Below, piece by piece: positions 1 to 9,627 of a stretch of 43,465 nucleotides of DNA. Each line of letters starts with the position of its first letter. The stretch's first letter is position 1. The notes beneath the pieces are model-generated. The model had not been told where the DNA came from and did not search any database. It was given only the letters and a program-made list of their open reading frames with translations. This DNA is from Chara braunii. Taxonomy: Eukaryota; Streptophyta; Charophyceae; Charales; Characeae. The translations under genes were made by a program, and so were the position numbers. Where the stretch lies: contig BFEA01000182.1 in the NCBI GenBank assembly GCA_003427395.1, positions 1,579,601-1,623,065 of the forward strand, written 5' to 3'.

Positions 1-795
1 TTGTCCAGTTCATATGAGTGTGATGTTCCGGTTCCTACTTTGTTGATCTCACCTCCATGTGCATGTGATTTTCACTAGCTCTAGCTTCTCATTGTTATGT
101 TCATGTGTGTTGTGATGTTCCGGTTACTACTTAGTTGATCTTCCCTCCATGTGCATGTGCTTTTCACTAGTTCTAACCTCTCATTGTCCAGTTCATATGT
201 GTTGTGATGTTTCGGTTCCTACTTAGTTGATCTCTCCTCCATGTGCATATACTTTTCACTAAGTTCTAGCTTCTCATTGTCATGTCGATATGTGTTGTGA
301 TGTTCCGGTTCCTACTTAGTTGATCTCTTCTTCATGTGCATGTGTTTTTCACTAGTTCTAACTTCTCATTGTCATGTTTATGCGTTGTGATGTTTCGGTT
401 CCTACTTAGTTTGATTTTTTCGCTATGTGCATGTGCTTTTCACTTAGTTCTAGTTTCTCATTGGCAAGATCATGTGTGTTGTGATGTCTCGGTTCATACT
501 TAGTTGATCCCACCTCTATGTGCATGTGTGCATGTGGTTTTCACTTAGTTCTAGTTTCTCATTAGCAAGATCATGTGTGTTGTGATGTTTCGGTTCATAC
601 TTAGTTGATCCCACCTCTATGTGCATGTGCTCTTCACTAGTTCTTGCTTCTCATTGTCAAGTTCATATGTGTTGTGATGTTCCGGTTCCTACTTAGTGAT
701 CTCTCCTTTATGTGCATGTGCTTTTTCAATCTCTCATTGTCAAATTCATGTGTATTATAACCTTCCGGTTCACGCTTAGTTGATCTTTCACTACG
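1..795. repeat. 92-bp tandem satellite, left array (about 8.5 copies)
   Basis: The core GTGATGTTCCGG, or a close variant, recurs at 20, 112, 204, 297, 387, 481, 582 and 674, giving steps of 92, 92, 93, 90, 94, 101 and 92 bp. Each unit also carries TACTTAGTTGATC, a CATGTGCATGTG block, TTTTCACTAG and CTCATTGTCA. The 101-bp step is explained by an extra CATGTGTG block near 525. The last copy (from about 750) is diverged. The array runs off the left edge, so its true size is unknown. The same family seems to reappear at 42115-43465. Confidence 0.93.
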
Positions 796-857
796 GGATG
801 GGTGACCGACATTTAGCTGCTACTACGGGGTGATGATTCGATTAGGACTAGATACGT

Positions 858-915
858 CCTCTTTCTTTCTCTCTCTCTCTCTCTCTCCCGCTCCTCTCTC
901 CTCTCTTTTCCTTTT

Positions 916-949
<34 letters not shown>

Positions 950-1000
950 CTCTCTCTCCCCCACTCTTTCTCTCTTTCTCTCTCCCCTTTGCCTTGCCCC
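858..1000. repeat. (CT)n-rich low-complexity tract
   Basis: A polypyrimidine run dominated by CT and CTTT, with short interruptions by CCC and GCC. Long open frames through it are artefacts of the dinucleotide repeat. Confidence 0.95.
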
Positions 1001-2142
1001 CTCTCTCCCTTCCCCTCACTTGGCATGTGACTAACCCTTCTCCCCTCACTTGTTACAATGTCAGGGTGTGAACAGTAAAAGGAGATCAGACCTCACTTGG
1101 TGGAGAAAGAGGGCAAGGGGAGGGTAGCCGGTCCCTTGTGCCACCAAGAAGGCAAAAGCAAGGACGTTTGAAAAAAAGTGGGAAAGAGGCGGAATCCGGA
1201 AGAAAGCATAAGTTGAAAGTGAGGTCAGTTTGACTCAACCATTTCCCCGACTGCATGACTATGAGAAGAGGATGGGCTGATTGAGCAAGAAAAGGGAACA
1301 AAGAGCAGCCAAAGAGCATGGAAAAGATAGGCATGTGGGAAGGGCTATGTGTTGACCCCCAACGGGGGATTGTATGGATCTTTGCTTTGTCTGGGATTGT
1401 GCAGGTAAGTGATGGTTGTGGATGCCTTGCGCGGGGTAGGGCCGGGAGACACCGGGCATCAAAAGAAAAAGGGAAGAGGGGCAAAGGGGTTACGGGACCC
1501 TTGACATAAAACCAACCCATGGAAAAGACCTTTGCTTTTGAGACTTGGAATGTAGATGAGAAAATGGAGTGCAATCTTTCCAAGGGAGACGTGAAATTGT
1601 GAGCGCATGCATGTAAAGGCCCGGAAAGACTAAGGGGCCTTGCATCAACAGGGTTGAATGAGATGTATGAGGCCCAATGGGTGCTTAGAGGCGAGGGGGA
1701 GGATGGCATCGCTGCGCCCCGATGACGCCATAGGATCACAATGCTTAGGGAAATGGTGCGCGGCCTAAGGATGACGCTTAGCCTGCGCACAAGAGAAGAG
1801 AAATTCTCAAAGAGCCCTTGGACTGCCTACGTATTGGAAGGAGCAATTGTCTGAGAACATAACTAAGAATAAAATAAAATAAAAAAATCAGCGATTGACC
1901 GAATGACCAGCGAGACTGCCGCCGGCGTGAGGGCTGAGCTACATTCCCCAGCGTCAAAGCTCTCTCGCGCGATGGCCCACCCCCATCCATCTTAAAGCAA
2001 TAGGTAGGGGTGACCTCGGGACGAACGGCCCGCGCCCTGAGCATGAGCGTAGGAGGGCCGAGCCAACTGGGACCCGCAGTGGGGTCAGCTAAGGCTCGAA
2101 AGTCTACCAGGGTTTGGCCCTACACCGCGAAGAAAGGTTTTT
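1001..2142. other. Unassigned DNA between CT tract and E1 gag
   Basis: No convincing gene. A 234-codon open frame on the minus strand (1086-1790) has no recognisable domain, is proline/serine/leucine-rich like random pyrimidine-biased DNA, and has no paralogue in the window. The direct repeat CCCCTCACTTG occurs at about 1012 and 1044. By position this could be the degenerate 3' interior of element E1, which reads right to left from 5933, but no second E1 LTR is seen here. Confidence 0.5.
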
Positions 2143-3432
2143 TTACTGCTTGTTGCGGTAAGCAGTAAGGAGGTTTCCTGCCTCCAGACTGACTACATCC
2201 TTCATTAAAGAGAACCAATCAATACAACCGGAGAAATCTAGGCGATTAGTCAAGTGAGTAGGAACCGTACCTTTGACTACATCCAAGCATGATTGCGCAA
2301 TCAGCTCCAATCTTGGCGTCACAAAGAGTTCGCTGACATGCAATTGCAATTTATGCATGGTGCCCTTCCACTTGCTGCGCTTGAGTTCATCAAGTTGTAT
2401 TCTTACTCTTGCAGTAGCATGCGGGTCCTTACATTGTGCTACGAATATGTCCTCGAGAGTGGTGACCGACGTGACTTTAAGCCACTCAGATAGGTTGATC
2501 TTTGCATACCCAGCTTGCATGGCTTGGACTTTAAGGAAGCCCCTTACAACAGGCTCGACGTTTGTCCCCAGGATCAAGGACTGACTTATTCTTTGAGTGC
2601 CTTGTACTTCAAAGTATGCTCTCATGGAGCTGATCCAGGACTCGACATCCTCCTTGCCGTCAAACTTAGACGGTATCATCACCGCCTTCTTGTCCATGTA
2701 TGCACTGCCATAGATGGGTCCAGCTGTTGCTGCTGGATCCGATCCCTGGGCTGCGGCAATTGCAGAACTTCCTGCTTTGCCGCTTGCAACGGCAGTGGGA
2801 ACTGCACCTGTCGCAGACCCTGACTGAATCACCAAACTCAACGAAGAAGATTGAAAAGAAGGAGAGGAATGGAGGGGTGCAAAGGTAGAACGAGGTAGAG
2901 AACTTGAAAGTGGGGTCTGATGCATGGCTGCCATTTGCTGGATCTGATCGCGGTGCTCTTTGGCCATGTCTGCCATTTGAGTACGCATCTTACTCATTTC
3001 TTCAAGTAATTGAGACTTCGCACTTGGAAGTTCGCTGAGCAAATGTTAATCAACAAGGGCACGTACATACACAACCATATCTTTTTTAGGGTCTGCATCA
3101 TATACATTCGGAACCGTTTGAAAAATGGCCTCAAGTTCATCAACGGCTATTTTTCACTTTGCGTCTTCCGCCTTCTCCTCCTCAACCAACTTTTTTTGAT
3201 AGAGGGTCTCATACAGCGGTTTATCAGCCTCATTTGCTGCATCCATGCGGGCCTTTAACACATCCGAAAGTTTGGCTGGTGCCATGTTGGAACCACTAGT
3301 TCCTTTAGTTGCCATGGTTTCTCTTGCCCTTTTCTCTTGTCCGCGCGTCTCAACGGGCATGTAGTGGATTTCAGCAAAAGAAACAAACTGAAAATAGAGA
3401 GAAGAAGATAGAACTCCTAGTCGGAGCGGCAA
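2143..3432 (-). pseudogene. gag: E1 gag (retrotransposon capsid polyprotein), two nonsense codons
   Basis: One minus-strand frame runs from 3432 to the TAA at 2143-2145, interrupted by TGA at 3154-3156 and TAA at 3046-3048; both sides of each stop stay in phase. The upstream part holds an acidic/basic charged segment starting near the ATG at 3313-3315. The middle is a methionine- and glutamine-rich coiled-coil-like stretch. The C-terminal half has the usual Ty3/gypsy gag fold signature: a KFDGKEDVESW-type entry, then tryptophans spaced through the helical region and a LDELKRSKW segment. Gag forms the cytoplasmic particle that packages element RNA. No CCHC zinc knuckle is present before the stop, so the frame ends early or this element lacks one. 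No pol follows to the left. Family assignment is by pattern and fairly secure; the start codon is uncertain. Confidence 0.8.
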
Positions 3433-4683
3433 ATATTTGGATTAGAGAGCAACAAAAAAAAAACAAATCAAAGAATACAATATGTTCAGAAGAGAGTTCA
3501 GGTTCCGCGTCCAAGTCCGGTCAGACCAAGTATAAGATCCCCTTGAGCCTAATCCAACTGGCACCGTCAAAGTACAGCAAGCTAGACTACAAGTAACATC
3601 ATACAACAATGGAGAATTGAGTGGTGTATAAGGTGCAGGTCAAGCATTGGATTATGTGACATCAGTCTAACAAAGCATCTCAACCGAGATCCCCTCGGCA
3701 GTGAGGGCTCTAATCAAAAAGAAGATTACCGTATCCCAGACAGAACAGAGAGCGACACTGTGTCAACAGATTTGGGTCCCAAGGGCCCTTCTTGTTTGGG
3801 CCCGGTCCCATTCGGTCCCACTGGGTCCCAAGTAGGTCGCGACCAAGTCCCAACCAAGGAGAGTACCTCAAGGTCCTACTCTCTGCCTCTGCCGTACTGA
3901 AAAATGAATTTTGACTTCAAGAGAGAACCTATAGACTACATCCAATCACAAATGAAAAGACAAAGCACTGTAGAAAGATATGGCTTCTAAAGCAAGATAC
4001 TTCATTTCCACATCCATCCGGTTAGTAAGTAGTTTGCACACCAATGCACACAACCAATACTTCAGAGGAGTAGGAAAGAGACCTAGAAGTACCCCAACAG
4101 GACAAACGATACCATGCACGCATACATGGGCAACCCTTAGGTGCACGACACTTACCTGAGTGGCCCGGACTCAGAGATGAAGTATAACTCACTCCCTTCC
4201 TCATGTGGTCTTCCTAACCCTATTCGCTATCTCTACACTAGTGCCCTATCATGTAGGAGGGTCTCACTTCCAACACCGATGTGCAATGCCGGATCCCCCG
4301 ATGATGCTGAAGAACGAAGTAGTAACTTGCAGTCCATAGATGCAGAATGGCTACTTCCCTCAAGATCGCCTACTTGAGGAAAACCCTCAAGTCACCAAGT
4401 ATCTCCCTTAGCTCAGATTCGAGGTGCTAGTGCCTCTCACTGCCACCTCTCTCAACTTGTCGTATGAAGTCCTCTTGATGTGTCTCGTCACCACATATTT
4501 ACTCACAATCAACCTGGCTGGTTTTATGCCGACCCAGCATGACCTAACCAGGTGGGGGCAGCTTCCCTAAGCCACGCTGCCCCACTTCCCACTTCAGACC
4601 AACCCTAACCCTAAGTGGTTTGTCCTTACCACTTAGGTTAGGGTTAAGGTGGATAAGTCAACTCTCACCAGCAAGTAGAATCC
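3433..4683 (-). other. E1 untranslated leader between PBS and gag
   Basis: About 1.25 kb with no supported coding frame. It lies between the primer binding site and gag, where Ty3/gypsy elements carry a long 5' leader. It includes a cluster of GGTCCCA repeats at about 3775-3850 and a stem-loop at 4601-4645. Confidence 0.55.
4601..4645 (-). other. Stem-loop near the E1 PBS with telomere-like arms
   Basis: Left arm AACCCTAACCCTAAGTGG (4601-4618) pairs with CCACTTAGGTTAGGGTT (4629-4645), with one bulged C and a 10-base loop. In the element RNA it lies about 40 nt downstream of the PBS, the region where retroelements often place packaging or dimerisation structures. That role is inferred from position only. 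Confidence 0.6.
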
Positions 4684-4695
4684 GCTCTGATACCA
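4684..4695 (-). other. E1 primer binding site (initiator Met tRNA type)
   Basis: The minus strand reads TGGTATCAGAGC, the standard 12-base complement of the 3' end of plant initiator Met tRNA, one base inside the LTR end at 4697. It fixes the element orientation as right to left. Confidence 0.88.
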
Positions 4696-4696
4696 A

Positions 4697-5933
4697 TGTT
4701 ATGATCCTGGCCAATTTTGAAGTACACATTCATCAGATAGTATAATGTCGTCCAATTGCAGAAAGAAATGAATGAACTTGAGAGGAGAGAGAGGGTAAGA
4801 AGAAGAAGAAGAAGAAAGAAAGGAGAAGAAGATGATGTACACCAGCATAGACAAATGACAAAGCTCTTCTTCGCCAAACACTCTCCTCCTCCCTTACTCC
4901 TTTCTTATTCATACAAGAAATAATAGTACAATGGTGAATGGCTGATCCAAAATCAATGTCCGAGTTCCTCTTGTACTGCAGGTATCACTTGAGGTCCACC
5001 TTAGCCATGGCCGCCTCCCTCACTCTTCACTCTCATAGGCTAAGGTTATGGCAGACTACTGGGCCTATCCCTGATGCCCAAAGGACAACCCAAAGCAGCG
5101 ATGGCTGCTCTAGCTCAGGCCGCCTTGCCTGCCTCTGCCTCGAAGCTTCTTGGTGTAACTCTACCCCAACTGGGGTCTTCGTGCTGCAGCGCCCACCAAG
5201 GTGATGAAGATGGCTGCCACCATAGCCAAGTAAGTACCTCTGGCACTTCCCCTTCCTCCTGTCCTTCTTCCTCCTCCGTGTCCTTGCTCCTTCCCCAACA
5301 GCGTTGCTCTTGCTAGCACTGCTGCAGCCAGCGCTCCAACCAGTGTGTAGCCAAACTTGCACATCGACAATGAGGCTGGGCTCTTCGCTCGGCCTGAGAT
5401 ATAGCGGCCTGCTTGCCTCTTGGGCGGTGACTTCCAGGCCGCTCGGCCTTCCCAGCAACCGGTACCTCCTCCCTTCCGGAGGGAAACGTCATTGCAAACT
5501 CTGATATTGCCCGTACAAGCCCTAGACTCAGACTGGTTAGACTGGTACCCACCTAGACCTAGCCTACAACTACTGGCCCTCTTAATATGCCACTTTTGTC
5601 TTCTTCTGCTCGGCCTCCAGTACCCGCACATCTACGTCTTCAGGGTGCAGTACCGACCTACCTGTGAGTGTTTTTCCCCCGCTGCAATCCTCAATGTCAC
5701 GGCCACAGGTAAGTACCGGCCCTAAGGGCCCAACGAACGAACAAGTGCCCTTGCGGGTCACACACACACTCAAGCCAACCAGCACACAGACAGACATGCA
5801 GTCCAGCAAGCGTGCACACACACAGACATGCAAAACTTCGTAGCACGCGGAAAACTCAGTAAGGCATTTAGTCCTTGAGCAAAACTCAGAAATCAATTGT
5901 GCGTCTCGGTCCGTGTTTGGTCGGGTCATCACA
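4697..5933 (-). mobile_element. E1 5' LTR
   Basis: The inner edge is set by the PBS. On the plus strand the terminus starts TGTTATGATCC at 4697; on the minus strand the outer terminus starts TGTGATGACCC at 5933. These form an imperfect terminal inverted repeat giving TG...CA ends and a length of about 1.24 kb. The interior has no credible gene. There is no second E1 LTR in the window to align, so the outer boundary rests on the termini and on E2 coding sequence resuming immediately at 5934. Confidence 0.65.
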
Positions 5934-7375
5934 ACCATCTAGAACAATCTTCGTGACCTCGACACCGTCCCCGACTACTCCCTCGACAACGACCTCTTGT
6001 GCATTAACACTAAAGTTGTGCATTAACACTAAAGGCACTTGCCGACTCTGTATCCCTGACGCATGTTGTCTTCATACCCAACTCTTGGTCGAACACCACG
6101 ACGCCAAGACCACAGGACACCTTGGCTTCCAGACGACATTCGACACCGTCTCTCGCTACCTCTATTGGCCCTCACTCCTCGCCGACGTCAAAGCATACAT
6201 CCGATCATGCCCCACTTGTCAAGCAGTCAACCCCTCAAACCAGGCCCAGCCTAGCAAGATCCAGTCATAGGTGGCAGTCCATCTCTATGGATTTCGTAAG
6301 CGGTCTCCCCAAGACCGACCGGGACTATGACTGCATCTACGTCATTGTCTGCTGCTTGACCAAGGGGCCCCATTTCATCCCTTGCACCACTTCTCACAAT
6401 GCCAAAGACGTCGCCACACTCTTCTTTGATTATGTCACACGCCATCACAGTCTCCCCAAAAACATTATCAGTGACCATGATCCTTGCTTCCTTTCCCAAT
6501 TTTGGAAAAAACGTGTTCAATGCCTACGACACCACTGTCAAGTACAACATTGCATTCCATCCCCAGACAGATGGCCATACCGAAAAGATGAACGATACTC
6601 GCCAAAGGATTCTGAAGAAGTATTGTCATTCACACCAGCACGACTGGGATCAGTTGCTCACTGCCGCTGAGATTGCCTACAACAATGCTGTCTGCCCTAC
6701 CACTGGCATGGCCCCATACTACCTTGACCTTGCCTACCATCCTACTTGCCCTCAGACTTCTTGCTCCCCTTGCAGCTCAACCAATCCACTCCCTGTCCTT
6801 CTCTTAATGAATGGGTTGCAACAATGAACGACCTCCTCGGAGAAGCCACAGACACCCTTGAAAGAACCCAACAACAACAAGTCAACAAGACCAACAAGCA
6901 AATACGAGATATCACATTCGAAGTAGGGGACAAAGTCTGGCTCTCCGAAAAACGCTTTGAACCCGAACATGGCTTGTCCAAGAAACTCTCATACAAGTGG
7001 CTCGGTCCATTCCTCGTCATTGAACAAACATCCCCTATAAATTACAAACTTCGACTACCCCCTGACATGAGCCGTGTTCACCCTGTCTTCCATGTCGAGT
7101 ACTTGAAAGAATACCATGTATCACCTCCAGAATTTGCCAACCGCCTGTATTCTAGACCCCCACCAATCATGCTACCTACCGGGCCAGAATTCGTGGTAGA
7201 ATCTATCATACGACTAAGAACAACTCAAGTATCCAATCACCCGGAACCAATCACTGTATAGAAAATCAAATGGACCAGATACCCAGATGAAGAATCTACA
7301 TGGGAACCCCTCGATTATATCAAGAACGCCATGAAACTTGTCCGTGCCTATGATCGTGCTCACCCTGTATCCTAG
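5934..7375 (+). pseudogene. pol: E2 pol 3' part: integrase with chromodomain, frameshifted
   Basis: Integrase joins element cDNA to chromosomal DNA. The zinc-binding HHCC region is visible (HHDAKTTGHLG at about 6092, then SCPTC at about 6208). The DDE core follows: SMDFVSGLPKT near 6288, ISDHDPCF near 6470 where the family usually has an R in place of the H and of the C, and HPQTDGHTEKMN near 6562. The GPF/Y-type module (WLGPFLVIE, then VHPVFHVEYL) is near 7000-7100. A chromodomain (RYPDEESTWEPLDYI, about 7277-7320) lies just past an in-frame TAG at 7258. The protein is spread over all three frames with at least three shifts, one caused by a 19-bp tandem duplication at 5997-6034. The gene starts abruptly at 5934 because E1 abuts it; RT and RNase H are absent. 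Confidence 0.88.
5997..6034 (+). repeat. 19-bp tandem duplication inside E2 integrase
   Basis: TTGTGCATTAACACTAAAG occurs twice head to tail (5997-6015 and 6016-6034). Since 19 is not a multiple of three it shifts the frame: integrase-like residues upstream and downstream fall in different frames. Confidence 0.95.
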
Positions 7376-8378
7376 CTATATACTATGTATAACACCCATA
7401 TACCCTGCATAAACCCTGCCTCATTGCTCTACACACACCCGCTTCACCCAGCAACCCCCATGTCCAGCGACCTCTCTCTGTCTGATCCGCTCTGCCTCCG
7501 TCTCGTTCCCCAATCTGTCCTCTGCCACATCCTCTGTCTCTCTTGTCCAAGCCTTACCTGTGGCTCCTGCGCATCGCCGGCGATAAATGATCTAATGGCA
7601 AGCGCATGAGGATGATGGCCTGCTGCAGCACAGTTCAAGGAGATTAAGCAGCTGGTTGGCCACCATGCTGTCCCATTGGCCGGCACCTGGACTCGCAGAC
7701 TTCTGGAGCAGCACTCTTGACATGGACATCAGGATCAGTCTGCGACCTGCTATCCGGATCAGACTTCATCATCAGGATCGTGTACAGGACGCACCCTGGC
7801 ACTTGGACCTTCATCTATTGGACTGCTACACTACTTCTTTCAAGCTGGAACCCTCGCTACTGCACGTCGCAAGCCTGCTGAAGACTGGTTTATCATCAGC
7901 ATTTTGTACCTGGACTGACTTCAAGACCTGCTTCAAGACTCTCAGCCAGACCATTTTGCAGAACCTGCGATTTCCCCCCTACCCTAGTCACTGCGAGACC
8001 CTTAGAAACCCCAACCCCCGAACACTGCAAAATAATTTTCCTTTCTTTATTTTTGCTCACAGAACCCTTTTGCCTAATAGTTCATCATTACGACAACCCT
8101 GTTCCACCCTCAGATCATAACTCAGGAGGACAACCCTGTTCCCCCACAGTTCCTAACCCTGTAGTTCATTAGTAGGCAAACTCTGTTCCCTCTCAGTAGT
8201 CCATCAGTACGCCTAACCTGTAGCTCATCAGTAGGAAAACCCTGTTTCCCCCAGCCCATGTTACCCACATTATACTCCTCTCCCTTTTTCTTCCTGCTTC
8301 CCAGTGATCGGCCCCTCCCGTCCTTCACAGGATTCAGCATTACTTCCATGACTTTTGGCAGCCGGGACGTTGCCTTCT
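7376..8378 (+). other. E2 3' untranslated interior
   Basis: About 1 kb between the chromodomain stop and the polypurine tract, with no recognisable gene. It contains several spaced copies of an AACCCTGTTCCC-like phrase between about 8095 and 8260, a degenerate short repeat. Confidence 0.6.
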
Positions 8379-8390
8379 AGAGGGAGGGGA
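8379..8390 (+). other. E2 polypurine tract
   Basis: AGAGGGAGGGGA immediately upstream of the LTR start TGTTACGG (8394). Polypurine tracts prime plus-strand DNA synthesis in LTR retroelements. Confidence 0.85.
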
Positions 8391-8393
8391 TAG

Positions 8394-8937
8394 TGTTACG
8401 GACTCCACCAGGGCTTGATCCCTGGTCTGCGGGTTACCACCCGCCAGCTTGCTGTATTGATTCTTTTTTTTTTGTTTTTACAATTTTCTTGTTTTTTTTT
8501 TTTTTGCTCTTCTGATTTCAGACAGTTGGCGGCGCCATCTGCATTCTGGCGCTCTTTTTCAAAATCCTTCTTTCGGGACTTTCGGATTCGGACACTTGGT
8601 GCCATCCGACATTCTGCCGCCCACTCTCAGACTTTCGATTTTCAGTATTGGGCCTGAGGCATTTTCACTTTTGCCCTCACGACTGTACCTGAGTCCGGTA
8701 CTTACGTCCGGATTCAAGCCCAGTATGGGCACCAAGTTTTCAGCTTCAGTGCTTGTGTTCAGTGTGACTTTGCTTCAACATTGTGTTCGGGAATTCAAGA
8801 CTGCGACTTTGCAACTTTGCCACTTTGTGTCTGCGTCCGTCGAGTCGTGTTGAGTCTGCGTTGAGTTGAGTGAGCGTGTGTGTGTGCTCTCACTCACTCT
8901 CTCTCTCTCCCAGCCTTGCTGCTCTGCCGCTGCCTCG

Positions 8938-8942
<5 letters not shown>
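8394..8942 (+). mobile_element. E2 3' LTR
   Basis: It begins TGTTACGG after the PPT and aligns along its length by eye with the LTR at 29777-30289: shared blocks include GGTTACCACCCGCCAG, CCATCCG.CATTCTG, TGAGTCCGGTACTTA and TTTTGCCACTTTGTGT-like segments. It ends GTCACA and runs without a break into a (CA)n microsatellite, so the exact end is blurred. Poly-T runs occur near 8464-8505. Confidence 0.88.
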
Positions 8943-8998
<56 letters not shown>

Positions 8999-8999
8999 N

Positions 9000-9049
<50 letters not shown>
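8937..9049. repeat. (CA)n then (GA)n microsatellite
   Basis: About 94 bp of CA dinucleotides with one N at 8999, followed by about 18 bp of GA. It starts exactly where the E2 LTR ends in CACA, which suggests the terminal CA seeded or merged with the microsatellite. Confidence 0.97.
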
Positions 9050-9515
9050 TTTTCTTGAGTGCTTGTAGTCAAGAGGATCGTGTGGACATGATACTTCATT
9101 CATTCATCCATTCATTACCTTGGCGGTTTCTCCGTGCACCTGAGCACGAAATGCTGGGCCTGAACACACGCCCAGCTGGGGGGTTCTTCTTCTTCTTCTT
9201 CTGCTTGTGCTTGTGCTTGTGCGTGTGCTTCTTCTTCTTCTTCTTCTCCTTCTTCTCCTTCTCCTTCTTCTTCTCTATTTTTCTCTCCTGGTCCAGTTCT
9301 TCTTGAGTTGTGATGTATGGCACCGTCTCAGAGTTGAATCGTGCTTCAAGAATTGCACAGCCATCTGAAATTGACAAGTTTTCATGCAGTAAGGCAAATT
9401 GTACTCAGGAAATAAGGGAGAACCTGAGAGAAGAGTTCCGTGTCCCGCGTCTCGTTTTTAACGTTTTGTTCTTCCCCTCGTGTGCAATGTTTGCTACAAT
9501 CTGTGTGTGCTGCAG
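9050..9515. other. Probable non-coding flank or intron upstream of the LRR exon
   Basis: It contains a CTT/CTTGTG-rich pyrimidine stretch (about 9185-9295) and otherwise no recognisable gene or element. It ends in TGTGTGTGCTGCAG, a pyrimidine/G-rich run with a 3' splice-site AG at 9514-9515. Confidence 0.45.
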
Positions 9516-9587
9516 CGACCTGTCAAACTTGCAACTTTACGGCCAGATACCTTCGGAGATTGGTTTGCTGAGGAACCTGGAATATCT
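9516..9587 (+). CDS. Orphan leucine-rich-repeat exon (one 24-residue plant-type LRR)
   Basis: The segment reads DLSNLQLYGQIPSEIGLLR followed by a NLEYL end. It matches the plant-specific extracellular LRR consensus (LDLSxNxLxGxIPxEIGxLxxL) of receptor-like kinases and receptor-like proteins, which bind peptides, steroids or co-receptors outside the cell. It is bounded by a 3' splice site (TGCAG, 9511-9515) and a 5' splice site (GTGAGT, 9588-9593), is exactly 72 nt, and is phase 2 at both ends. One LRR per 72-bp phase-2 exon is the known architecture of several plant LRR receptor-kinase genes. The usual NN of the consensus is NL here. No signal peptide, neighbouring LRR exon or kinase exon was found within the window, so it is a single exon of a gene broken up by transposons or an isolated relic. 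The exon call is strong; whether it is expressed is unknown. Confidence 0.82.
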
Positions 9588-9599
9588 GTGAGTGCTCTG

Positions 9600-9622
9600 T
9601 TTTTTTTTTTTTTTTTTTTTTT
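9600..9622. repeat. Poly-T tract in the presumed intron
   Basis: About 23 consecutive T, 12 bp after the LRR exon donor site and just before the E3 insertion point. Confidence 0.95.
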
Positions 9623-9627
9623 ACCAC
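9623..9627. other. E3 target-site duplication, left copy
   Basis: The left flank reads ACCAC then the LTR TG; the right flank after the 3' LTR reads ACCACTAG. The shared string is ACCACT, so the 5-bp duplication is ACCAC or CCACT depending on which terminal LTR base is shared. Five base pairs is the usual size for Ty3/gypsy integrases. Confidence 0.85.

Noticed and set aside
1-795. CRISPR-like array (regular repeats).
   Set aside because: Units are contiguous 92-bp tandem repeats with no unique spacers, in a eukaryotic context.
785-815. GGGATGGGTGACC resembles the 3' part of plant 5S rRNA (GGATGGGTGACC).
   Set aside because: Only about 12 matching bases with no flanking 5S sequence or internal control region; chance or at most a tiny relic.
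1086-1790. 234-codon minus-strand frame.
   Set aside because: No domain, compositionally like random sequence; no start or context support.
8866-9306. Long open frames across the CA/GA microsatellite.
   Set aside because: Dinucleotide repeats are open in several frames; His-Thr and Cys-Val runs have no coding meaning.
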